Origin: Bacteroidia bacterium
Lineage (GTDB): Bacteria; Bacteroidota; Bacteroidia; JAESSM01; NORP286
Direction: 5' to 3'
Assembly: GCA_016764115.1 (NCBI GenBank)
Contig: JAESSM010000200.1
Span: 1 to 6,881 of the forward strand
DNA length: 6,881 nt
The position numbers and the translations under genes are program-made. Below the pieces are notes generated by a model, which searched no databases, was not told where the DNA came from, and worked only from the letters and a program-made list of their open reading frames with translations. This document shows positions 1 through 6,877 of the stretch, one piece after another (the stretch's first letter is position 1; the number at the start of each line of letters is the position of its first letter).

Positions 1-1095
1 CACAGACTTATGAATAATATTGATTTGAATTGTGTCAGTAGATAGCTTCAATAATGAATCACTTAACGCCTCTACTGATCCATCCACATCACCTCTAACA
101 ATTAGGTTAAGTTCTTTAAAGTTTCCAATAGCCAACCTTCTGCCTACTTCATCCAAGGTAATATGTTTGTGAGTTCTCATGCCTTGCTCTCGTTGCAATT
201 GAAGTCGTTTATTGGCTACTTCTTTTGCTTCAGATTCACCGGACATCATATTGAAATTATCACCAGCTTGCGGAGCACCATTAAATCCTAATATTTGTAC
301 TGGACATGAAGGACCTGCTTCCTTTACTTTATGACCTCTCTCATCAAACATAGCCTTAACTTTTCCGAAAAAGCAACCCGCAACTATCACATCTCCTATC
401 CTTAAAGTTCCTGCTTGCACTAATACTGTTGTGACAATACCCTTACCCTTTTCCATGGTAGCTTCAATAACAGTTCCAACAGCCTTCTTATTTGGGTTAG
501 CTTTAAGTTCCAACATCTCAGCTTCCAATAATATTTTAACTAAAAGTTCATCAATATTTACACCATTTTTCGCTGAAATATCTTGTGATTGATATTTTCC
601 ACCCCAATCCTCAAGTAAAATATTTTGATTGGATAATTGTTCCTTTATTGAATCAGGATTGGCTCCCTCTTTATCTATCTTATTAATTGCAAATACCATC
701 GGTACGCCTGCCGCCTGAGCATGGTTAATGGCTTCTGTGGTTTGAGGCATTACATTATCATCTGCAGCAACAATGATCACAGCAATATCTGTTACCTGAG
801 CACCCCTTGCACGCATTGCGGTAAAGGCTTCGTGACCGGGAGTATCAATGAAAGTGATCATTTTACCGCTTTCCAGCTCCACTTCATAAGCTCCTATATG
901 CTGAGTAATCCCTCCGGCTTCACCTGCAATTACATTTGTTTTTCTCACATAGTCAAGCAATGATGTTTTTCCATGATCCACATGGCCCATCACTGTTACA
1001 ATAGGTGGTCTATCTTGTAAATCAACTTCTAAATCCTCTTCAACCTCAATTGCTTCCTGAACTTCCGCATCAACAAACTCTACTTTGTAACCAAA
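1..1095 (-). CDS. infB: Translation initiation factor IF-2, 3' part (GTPase domain, domain II, start of domain III); partial, downstream of an in-frame stop
   Basis: This is the continuation of infB in the same frame after the TAA at 1096-1098; it is open for 365 codons to the window edge, so the true end is not visible. IF-2 is the cytoplasmic GTPase that brings initiator fMet-tRNA to the 30S subunit and promotes 50S joining. Counting the stop as codon 377, the GTPase motifs are all intact: GHVDHGKT at 414-421 (G1), DTPGHE at 461-466 (G3), NKID at 515-518 (G4) and SAK at 551-553 (G5). Domain II, a beta barrel, follows from about 580 to 665. Domain III begins near 706 with [16 protein letters not shown]. 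By family knowledge about 200 more residues (rest of domain III and the fMet-tRNA-binding domain IV) should lie beyond the window. I checked each triplet by eye and found no further stop or frameshift, so this is not an old decayed pseudogene. Identity is certain; whether it is translated as given is not. Confidence 0.93.
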
Positions 1096-1098
1096 TTA
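1096..1098 (-). other. In-frame premature TAA inside infB
   Basis: The minus strand reads TCA GAT TAA TTT GGT TAC AAA, which translates as S-D-stop-F-G-Y-K. The homology on both sides is continuous and in the same frame, so this is a substitution and not an indel. A GAA (Glu) codon becomes TAA by one G-to-T change, seen as C-to-A on the plus strand at 1098. The neighbouring genes rimP and nusA end in TAA themselves, so general reassignment of TAA in this genome is unlikely. Confidence 0.9.
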
Positions 1099-2226
1099 AT
1101 CTGAAACAACAGACATAGTTTCGGCATCTAGTCGTTGATTGATGGAAACAAAAATACCAAGCTCCATGCACGAAGCGATGATATCATTAACCGAAACATC
1201 CATCAATTTAGCTAGCTCACTAACTGTAGAAAACTCTGTAACCTGAATTACATTCTTTTGTGCTTCTTGTTCTTCTTGTTCCTTTTCCCGAGCTTCTGTA
1301 GCCTCTGCCCTTTTTTGTCTTCTGTGTTTTGCACCCTTCGATTTACCGGTTGCACCAAGTTTTGCTAAAGTTTCTTTTATTTGTTCTTGTACTTCCTTAT
1401 CTGAAACTTCTTCCGCTGGTTTTTTCTTTCCTCTTCTTTGTTTTGATTGCTGCCTGGTATCTCGACTTTGAGAATTATTGTCTTTAACATCTATAGCATC
1501 AGCTTTTTTCTTTCGTTTTCTTTTCTTTTTCTTATTCAGGTATTCATTATCACCGGATGAAGCCACTAATTTGGGTTGTTTTTTCTCCGGAAGGTCAATT
1601 TTTCCAACTACAGTTGGACCTTGTAACTTATCTACTTTTGCTCTTATAACCTCTTCAGGTTCTTCGGGTTTAGTATCTTCAGTATCCTTAACTTCCTCCG
1701 CTACCTCTTCAGTTTCTTTTGCTTCAACTTCATCTACCTTTTCTTTATCTGCATCCTTATCTTTCTTAGTAGGTTTTTTTTCAATTGTATCAAGGTCTAT
1801 CTTGCCAACTACCTTAACACTTAAATCCTTTTTCGTAACTCGATTATCAACTTTTTCAATCTCTTGCGTTTCAGGTTCCGCTTCATCTACGGTATCTTTA
1901 AAATTAACCAAATTTTTGATCAATACTTCTTCTTGATCGGGCAGCTTCCTTGAGGATTTGGTTTTCTTAATATCTCCAATTTCAATGTTGCCTTGTTCCT
2001 TTCTTTCTGTACCTATGTTGACCTTAAGAGATGCTTCTTTTGCTTGTTTATCACTTTGATAATCATCAAGCAATATTTCATACATCTCAGGTGTAAGCTT
2101 AGCTGTCGGTTTGTTGTCTAACTTAAGTCCCTTTTCAGCTAAGTGATCAACTATTGTAGCTATTCCAACATTTAACTCTTTAGCTACACTTGCTAACCTG
2201 ATACTTTTTATCTTCTCTTCAGCCAT
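1096..2226 (-). CDS. infB: Translation initiation factor IF-2, 5' part (N-terminal domains and charged linker), ended by an in-frame TAA
   Basis: This 376-codon segment is the N-terminal half of IF-2. Residues 1-55 form the first IF2_N-type helical domain (SIRLASVAKELNVG onward). Residues about 60-325 are a low-complexity linker rich in Lys and Glu, with VVGKIDL at 139-145 and again at 206-212, and a ten-residue Lys/Arg run at 232-241. Residues about 327-376 are the second IF2_N domain (VTEFSTVSELAKLMDV, then INQRLDAET). This layout is typical of Bacteroidota IF-2. The reading frame then meets TAA exactly where relatives continue with a Glu followed by an FGxK-type sequence, and the window continues F-G-Y-K-V-E after the stop. 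Alone, this product would lack the GTPase and tRNA-binding domains and could not act as IF-2. The ATG at 2226 lies 37 nt after the nusA stop and has only a distant AGGA upstream. It is the third gene of the rimP-nusA-infB operon. Confidence 0.93.
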   Translation of the reverse strand: MAEEKIKSIRLASVAKELNVGIATIVDHLAEKGLKLDNKPTAKLTPEMYEILLDDYQSDKQAKEASLKVNIGTERKEQGNIEIGDIKKTKSSRKLPDQEEVLIKNLVNFKDTVDEAEPETQEIEKVDNRVTKKDLSVKVVGKIDLDTIEKKPTKKDKDADKEKVDEVEAKETEEVAEEVKDTEDTKPEEPEEVIRAKVDKLQGPTVVGKIDLPEKKQPKLVASSGDNEYLNKKKKRKRKKKADAIDVKDNNSQSRDTRQQSKQRRGKKKPAEEVSDKEVQEQIKETLAKLGATGKSKGAKHRRQKRAEATEAREKEQEEQEAQKNVIQVTEFSTVSELAKLMDVSVNDIIASCMELGIFVSINQRLDAETMSVVSD

Positions 2227-2263
2227 ACTTATTTAGTATCCTATAATGATTAATTTTTGATAA

Positions 2264-3514
2264 TTAGCTTTGTTCCTCTTCAAATTCTGCATTTAATATC
2301 GTAAATACATTTTCTATTATTTTTACATCCAATTCTGTGCGTCTTAACAGGTCATCCTTACTCAAAGCCAACACACTTTTTGCAGTGTCACAACCAATTG
2401 CTTTTAATGCATCCAGGATCTCGCTATCAATTTCATCTGCAAATTCTTCTATATCAATATCCTCCTCGTCTTCATCTGATTCTCTGTAAACATCAATTTC
2501 AAAGCCGGTTAGTTGGCCTGCCAACTTAATATTATAACCACCTTTTCCTATCGCCAATGGCACCTGATCTGGGTTTAAATAAACTGATACCCTTTTCTTT
2601 TCATCGTCAATTTGAATTGAAGAAATTTTCGCAGGGCTTAAAGCTCGCTGAATATATAAAGTGGTATTATTAGTGAAGTTGATCACATCAATGTTCTCAT
2701 TTCTAAGCTCTCTTACAATTCCGTGAATTCTAGAACCTCTCATACCCACACAAGCACCTACTGGGTCAACTCTGTCGTCATACGACTCAACCGCTATCTT
2801 TGCCCTTTCACCCGGTTCTCTTACAATCCTCTTTATAGTGATCAAACCATCAAATACTTCAGGAACTTCCAGTTCAAATAATCTCTCCAAAAAGACAGTT
2901 GAAATTCTGGAAATAATAATTCTTGGATTGCTATTTAGCATTTCTACTCTTAATACAACAGCTCTAATTGTGTCCCCTTTCTTGAAATAATCAGCGGGTA
3001 TTTGCTCAGATTTAGGAAGAATTAACTCATTGCCTTCATCATCTAATATAAGGATCTCCTTTTTCCATACCTGATAAACTTCTCCACCAACAATTTCACT
3101 TACTCGGTCTTTATATTTTTTATAGATATCATCTTTTTCTAATTCCAATACTCTAGATATCAATGTTTGTCGTGCAGCTAAAATTGCTCTTCTACCGAAG
3201 TCTTCCATTTTAACCTCCTCTATTGCTTCCTCCCCAACTTCAAAATCATCTTCAATCTTCAAAGCATCTTCAAGACTAATTTCTAAAACAGGATCTTCTA
3301 CTTTGCCATTTTTTACGATAGTTCTCCTATGCCAGATCTCTAAATCCCCATTATCTGTATTAATAATTACATCGAAACTTTCATCTGATCCGTATTTTTT
3401 CCTCAACATGCTTCTAAAGACATCCTCTAGGACACTGATCAAAGTTGCTCTGTCAATGTTCTTTAACTCCTTAAATTCCGAGAACGAGTCAATTAAATTA
3501 ACTGGTGCTTCCAT
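2264..3514 (-). CDS. nusA: Transcription termination/antitermination factor NusA
   Basis: NusA binds RNA polymerase and nascent RNA, modulating pausing, intrinsic termination and antitermination. The 416-residue protein shows the full core in order. The N-terminal polymerase-binding domain is about 1-125 and ends with the hallmark FGRRAILAARQTL at 106-118. The S1 domain is about 133-200. KH1 carries the signature DPVGACVGMRGSRI at 250-263, and KH2 carries AIGKGGYNIKLAGQLTG at 321-337. A strongly acidic segment at 346-365 is followed by a short helical C-terminus (about 366-412) that may be a single helix-hairpin-helix unit; the two full acidic repeats of E. coli NusA are absent, as expected for shorter NusA proteins outside the Proteobacteria. 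The ATG is 4 nt after the rimP stop, which implies translational coupling and fits the universal rimP-nusA-infB order. The stop is TAA. In E. coli NusA represses its own operon; whether that holds here is inference. Confidence 0.97.
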   Translation of the reverse strand: MEAPVNLIDSFSEFKELKNIDRATLISVLEDVFRSMLRKKYGSDESFDVIINTDNGDLEIWHRRTIVKNGKVEDPVLEISLEDALKIEDDFEVGEEAIEEVKMEDFGRRAILAARQTLISRVLELEKDDIYKKYKDRVSEIVGGEVYQVWKKEILILDDEGNELILPKSEQIPADYFKKGDTIRAVVLRVEMLNSNPRIIISRISTVFLERLFELEVPEVFDGLITIKRIVREPGERAKIAVESYDDRVDPVGACVGMRGSRIHGIVRELRNENIDVINFTNNTTLYIQRALSPAKISSIQIDDEKKRVSVYLNPDQVPLAIGKGGYNIKLAGQLTGFEIDVYRESDEDEEDIDIEEFADEIDSEILDALKAIGCDTAKSVLALSKDDLLRRTELDVKIIENVFTILNAEFEEEQS

Positions 3515-3518
3515 AACT

Positions 3519-3959
3519 TTAAAATGATATTTCTAATTTAGTTTGTTTTATATTCTCAAATAGGTATTCTTTTAACTCAACTGATTTACCCTGGCTATCT
3601 TCCTCATCAATAAGTATCTTTTCAGTATCTACTTTTTCTAATTTACCTTTGGTAATAGTACCATCTTGTAATACAACTTCTACTTTTTTGCCAACATTCT
3701 TAACATATTGCCTGTTTAACCTTAAAGGCCTTCCTAAACCTGACGATGTTACCTCTACCTCATAATCATCTAAAATCCCCTCATCTTCAAAGCTAGCTCT
3801 TAAAAACTTGCTTACCTTAGTGCATTCTGCAATAGTAATTCCATTATCACCATCTAGATAAACAGTAATTTTTTGCTTGTGTATCTCAATATCTACTAAA
3901 AAGATACTCTCTTTAGCTAAAAACTTCCTTATTACTTCGTCTAACCTTTGCTCAATCAT
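3519..3959 (-). CDS. rimP: Ribosome maturation factor RimP
   Basis: RimP assists assembly of the 30S ribosomal subunit in the cytoplasm. The 146-residue product has the normal family length and both halves of the fold. The N-terminal alpha/beta domain contains DGDNGITIAECTKVSKFL at 36-53 and the family signature VTSSGLGRPLRL at 70-81, which corresponds to the usual VSSPGLDRPL. The C-terminal SH3-like barrel runs from about 87 to 146. Two signature positions differ from the common form (Ser for Pro, Gly for Asp), which looks like lineage variation. The ATG at 3959 is the first in-frame start after the predicted promoter at 4029-4059 and fits the conserved N-terminus. It is the first gene of the rimP-nusA-infB operon, with nusA starting 4 nt after its TAA. 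The start is preceded by an A/T-rich stretch without a Shine-Dalgarno site, usual for Bacteroidota. Confidence 0.95.
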   Translation of the reverse strand: MIEQRLDEVIRKFLAKESIFLVDIEIHKQKITVYLDGDNGITIAECTKVSKFLRASFEDEGILDDYEVEVTSSGLGRPLRLNRQYVKNVGKKVEVVLQDGTITKGKLEKVDTEKILIDEEDSQGKSVELKEYLFENIKQTKLEISF

Positions 3960-3976
3960 GGTTTATTATCTACTAA

Positions 3977-4001
3977 AAGAGGGGACTCGATGTCCCCTCT
4001 T
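3977..4001 (-). terminator. GC-rich hairpin in the rimP leader; possible terminator or attenuator
   Basis: The arms AAGAGGGGAC (3977-3986) and GTCCCCTCTT (3992-4001) form a perfect 10-bp inverted repeat around a 5-nt loop. On the minus strand the stem is followed by only two more T residues (TTTT in total, counting two in the stem) and then AG, so the U-tract is weak. The hairpin is 83 nt past the M1 peptidase stop and could end that transcript. It also lies downstream of the predicted rimP promoter and 17 nt before the rimP ATG, so transcripts of the rimP operon must carry it. Its role as terminator, attenuator or RNA-stability element cannot be decided from sequence alone. Confidence 0.6.
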
Positions 4002-4028
4002 AATTAAATTCATATTTAAAAACCAGTG

Positions 4029-4059
4029 CAAATTTACAAGTTTTTTTAGATTTTTCAAA
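4029..4059 (-). promoter_or_regulatory. Predicted Bacteroidota-type promoter for rimP-nusA-infB
   Basis: On the minus strand TTTG (4059-4056) is separated by exactly 19 nt from TAAATTTG (4036-4029). This matches the Bacteroidota primary sigma consensus of TTTG, 19-21 nt, TAnnTTTG at every fixed position. Transcription should start near 4022-4025, giving a leader of about 63 nt that contains the hairpin at 3977-4001. The site lies in the gap just upstream of a conserved operon, which supports it. Confidence 0.72.
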
Positions 4060-4070
4060 TAGAAAACTTG
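4037..4070. repeat. 8-bp inverted repeat bracketing the rimP -33 element
   Basis: CAAGTTTT at 4037-4044 and AAAACTTG at 4063-4070 are perfect inverted copies separated by 18 bp, with centres 26 bp apart. One arm touches the -7 box and the other lies upstream of the -33 box. This could be an operator for a dimeric regulator, or a weak hairpin at the 3' end of the M1 peptidase mRNA. In such AT-rich DNA a chance match is also reasonable. Confidence 0.35.
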
Positions 4071-4083
4071 CATTTCTATATTG

Positions 4084-6735
4084 CTACTCCATCATATCAC
4101 TTATATCAACGTTGTTTTCATATATTTTCACTAGTGTTTCATCCTTTTCATTGGATTTAATTGACTCTACTATCTCTTCTATTTTGCTAATATTTTCTCT
4201 GGCATTTTTTAACTTATCTGTAGCTTCTTTATTAGCAGATATCTCTTCTACTTTGTTATTTAACATACCATTGGCAACTACTTCATCCTCTCTATATTTA
4301 GTTAAAACTTTGGTTAATGACTGTGTTGCGGCATACCTGTTTAGCCAGTTCTTATTGTTAGTTCCAATATCCTGAAGAACTTCTAAACTGCCAGCAATCA
4401 CTTCATCATTCATTTTAGATAAAAAGTCTCCGTAATCGGCAATAATCAGATATCTGCTTCTTGTATTCTTATCTCGGATAATATCCAGCAAGTATGCATT
4501 GTTAGATTCGTCTCCATGTTTTAAATATATTTTAGCAATCTTCCTATTAAGTTCGTCATTGTCTTCCTTTTTTACCAAAATGTCAGCTTGGGCTTTCCCC
4601 TTTTCAGGTGATAACTTTGTTAAGGATTGTAATGCAGAAGCGATAACCATGTATGAACTGTCTTTCTCTATAGTGGATTCAAAAATACCAATGAGATCTG
4701 TATCTTCATATTCCTCTAATCTTTCTATAGCTACAGATCTGACCTCCGAATTTTTATCTGATTTAGCCAATTTCACTAACATATTTTTTATCACTTCTGA
4801 AGAATCCTGCGAAATATCAATTTCATCAACTGCAAAAATTCTTAATCCCCAAAATTTATCATTTAATGCCTTTATTAGAATGCTTTGAGATACTCCATAA
4901 GTTCCTTCATCTACTATATACTCCAGCGCCTCAGACTTATCTAAATAATAAGTAGTGTTATAATACTGATAAACCCATTGCTCAATAGGCTTGAAAATAT
5001 CTTTGGTTCCTAAAAGAACTTTTTCAGCATCAAAATTTACTAATAAAGGTTCCGAATAAGCTGGAAGGTTAAACTCGCTATTTTTTTCTTCAATTTTAAT
5101 TGAATGCCTCATCACTGTGTCTTTATAATACAAATCCACATCAAGTGGTAGTTTAAATAAGGGAGCTTTTGTTAAATCTTGTAACTGAACTACATTGATA
5201 TTAATTTGTTGAGCTTGCTCATTATATTTTATATCTACTTCTAACTCCGGATGTCCCGCACTTAAAAACCATTGATCAAAAAACCAATTCAAATCTTCAC
5301 CTGACACTTCTTCAAATGCAATTCTTAGATCGTGTACCTCAGCGGTTTGAAAACGATGCTTAGTCAAATAGCTTTTAATTGCTTCAAAAAATGCCTCATC
5401 TTCCAAGTAGTTTCTGAGCATATGCAAAATACGGCCTCCTTTGTCATAAGAATGCGCATCAAACATATCCTCTCTGTCATCATAATAATATCTTATTAAA
5501 TTTACTTTTTTAAATCTGGCCTCCGACAAATATCCATACAAGAAATCTTCTAGCTTATATTGGGCTACATCCAATCCGAACTTATATTCATACCAGAGAT
5601 ATTCACCGTAAGTGGCAAAAGATTCATTCAAGGCCAAATTTGCCCACGACTCACAGGTTACTAAATCACCAAACCATTGATGAAAAAGTTCATGCGCAAT
5701 ATAATCTTCAAAGTCCCCATCCATATACTCCCTTTCCGTTTGTTGGATCTTTTCAATAATTACTGTAGCTGATGTATTTTCCATTGCACCAGAAACAAAA
5801 TCCCTAACAACCACCTGTGAATATTTTTCCCAAGGATAATTTACTCCAAGTATGTTCGAATAAAACTCAAGCATTTCCGGAGTATTCCCAAATATCATAT
5901 CTACATATTTTTCATATTCTTTCTCTACATAATAACTTACTTCAATGTCATTCCATTCCTCTTTTACAACTGTATAATCTCCAATAGCAATCATCGCAAG
6001 ATATGGTGAATGAGGTAATGTTTGTTTCCAATAATCTGTTCTGGTACCATCCCCATTTATGATTGAATAGATCAAAAGTCCATTGGATAGAGTTTTGTAT
6101 TTTTCGTCTACAGTAAGATATATCTCCTGCGTCATCTTTTCATTAGGAGCATCTATTGTCGGAAACCAACAAGAGTTAGCTTCGGTTTCGCCTTGAGTCC
6201 AAATTTGCATAGGTTTATCTTCCTCTTTACCATCATGATTAACAAAATAAAGCCCCCTATCTTCAGTGATGGCTTCACTTCCTTCAACTTCTAATTCATA
6301 CGTTTTAGCAGTATATTCAATGAATAAATCGAAAGTATCATTGCGGGAATATTGTTTATCCAAAAATACTTTGATCATTAAGCTATCATAATCATAACTC
6401 AACTTTTGATTGCTATCACTTAACATCAGCTCAACGCTATGAATATTCATTCCCTTCGCATCAAGGCTAAACTCGTTGATCGGATAGAAATATGGCACAA
6501 ATTGAAGCTCAGCCTTCCCATTCACATACCTGTTGCTCCAATCAAATGTGAGATCCAATTTGGTGTGGATCAGGTCGACTACCCTTTTTTCAGAAGGTTT
6601 ATAAATCTTCTCGACACGATCCTCAATTACCTGAACAGTATCCAAGAAAACGCTATTTGCAGAGCTGCCTATTTTCTTATTTGTAGAGCACCCAGCAAAA
6701 AATAAGACTGTAAATAAAAAAATAAAACAGCGCAT
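4084..6735 (-). CDS. M1-family zinc aminopeptidase, predicted lipoprotein with HEAT-like C-terminus
   Basis: This 883-residue protein is an M1 metallopeptidase that should remove N-terminal residues from peptides outside the cytoplasm. I chose the ATG at 6735 because it directly yields a lipoprotein signal: M-R, a hydrophobic run at 4-13, then FAGC with the lipidated Cys at 16. A longer frame from 6798 would put 21 polar residues before it. Phe at -3 of the lipobox is uncommon but tolerated. The N-terminal beta domain is about 45-250. The catalytic domain has the substrate-binding GAMEN at 316-320, HELFH at 348-352 and the third zinc ligand Glu371 in NESFA, exactly 18 residues after the second His. 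The transition-state Tyr430 lies in YDKGG. All catalytic residues are present, so activity is expected. Residues about 600-815 look like helical HEAT-type repeats (for example SEVRSVAIERLEEY). The gene ends in TAG, 25 nt before the rimP promoter, and looks monocistronic. The exact substrate is unknown. Confidence 0.93.
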   Translation of the reverse strand: MRCFIFLFTVLFFAGCSTNKKIGSSANSVFLDTVQVIEDRVEKIYKPSEKRVVDLIHTKLDLTFDWSNRYVNGKAELQFVPYFYPINEFSLDAKGMNIHSVELMLSDSNQKLSYDYDSLMIKVFLDKQYSRNDTFDLFIEYTAKTYELEVEGSEAITEDRGLYFVNHDGKEEDKPMQIWTQGETEANSCWFPTIDAPNEKMTQEIYLTVDEKYKTLSNGLLIYSIINGDGTRTDYWKQTLPHSPYLAMIAIGDYTVVKEEWNDIEVSYYVEKEYEKYVDMIFGNTPEMLEFYSNILGVNYPWEKYSQVVVRDFVSGAMENTSATVIIEKIQQTEREYMDGDFEDYIAHELFHQWFGDLVTCESWANLALNESFATYGEYLWYEYKFGLDVAQYKLEDFLYGYLSEARFKKVNLIRYYYDDREDMFDAHSYDKGGRILHMLRNYLEDEAFFEAIKSYLTKHRFQTAEVHDLRIAFEEVSGEDLNWFFDQWFLSAGHPELEVDIKYNEQAQQININVVQLQDLTKAPLFKLPLDVDLYYKDTVMRHSIKIEEKNSEFNLPAYSEPLLVNFDAEKVLLGTKDIFKPIEQWVYQYYNTTYYLDKSEALEYIVDEGTYGVSQSILIKALNDKFWGLRIFAVDEIDISQDSSEVIKNMLVKLAKSDKNSEVRSVAIERLEEYEDTDLIGIFESTIEKDSSYMVIASALQSLTKLSPEKGKAQADILVKKEDNDELNRKIAKIYLKHGDESNNAYLLDIIRDKNTRSRYLIIADYGDFLSKMNDEVIAGSLEVLQDIGTNNKNWLNRYAATQSLTKVLTKYREDEVVANGMLNNKVEEISANKEATDKLKNARENISKIEEIVESIKSNEKDETLVKIYENNVDISDMME

Positions 6736-6787
6736 TGAGGTAGTAGGGTAATTTTTATTTTCTTGCAAACTATTATATAAGTATGTG

Positions 6788-6799
6788 AATGTTAACATT
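6788..6799. promoter_or_regulatory. 12-bp perfect palindrome upstream of the M1 peptidase gene
   Basis: AATGTTAACATT is identical to its reverse complement. It lies in the noncoding leader between the predicted M1 promoter and the chosen start at 6735, and overlaps the alternative upstream ATG at 6798. It could be an operator half of a divergent control region, but palindromes of this size can occur by chance in AT-rich DNA. Confidence 0.25.
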
Positions 6800-6843
6800 T
6801 ATTAAGTTATCCCAAATTACTTATATTCGCCAAATAGGCGGGG

Positions 6844-6877
6844 CAAATTTATGTATAAAATAACAGTAAATAACAAA
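6844..6877 (-). promoter_or_regulatory. Possible promoter for the M1 peptidase gene
   Basis: The minus strand carries TTTG (6877-6874) and TAAATTTG (6851-6844), a perfect TAnnTTTG box, with a 22-nt spacer that is one longer than the usual 19-21. The -7 box plus the next base (TAAATTTGC) is identical to the rimP promoter. It would give a leader of about 100 nt before the ATG at 6735. Confidence 0.45.

Noticed and set aside
721..963. An 80-codon plus-strand frame opposite the IF-2 GTPase domain
   Set aside because: It overlaps highly conserved infB codons in antisense and encodes no recognisable protein.
1096..1098. Genome-wide reassignment of TAA to a sense codon
   Set aside because: rimP and nusA in the same operon both end in TAA at the expected family length, so TAA serves as a normal stop here.
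1478..1936. A 152-codon Ser/Phe-rich open frame on the plus strand
   Set aside because: It is the antisense shadow of the Lys/Glu-rich IF-2 linker, whose GAA/AAA codons read as TTC/TTT on the other strand. It has no domain and no promoter.
1..2226. infB as an old decayed pseudogene
   Set aside because: Only one disabling base is seen in 742 codons, and all catalytic motifs are intact, so decay is not under way.
6439..6705. An 88-codon plus-strand frame opposite the N-terminus of the M1 peptidase
   Set aside because: It is an antisense shadow of a well-supported gene and resembles no family.
6736..6798. ATG at 6798 as the M1 start, giving 904 residues
   Set aside because: It adds 21 polar residues before a clear lipoprotein signal that begins at the ATG at 6735, which would spoil export.
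6822..6829. TATATTCG as a plus-strand promoter
   Set aside because: It has one mismatch to TAnnTTTG and there is no TTG at the proper distance upstream.
6828..6840. Small CGCC-AAATA-GGCG hairpin near the predicted M1 transcription start
   Set aside because: Four base pairs are too few to call a terminator or a structured RNA.
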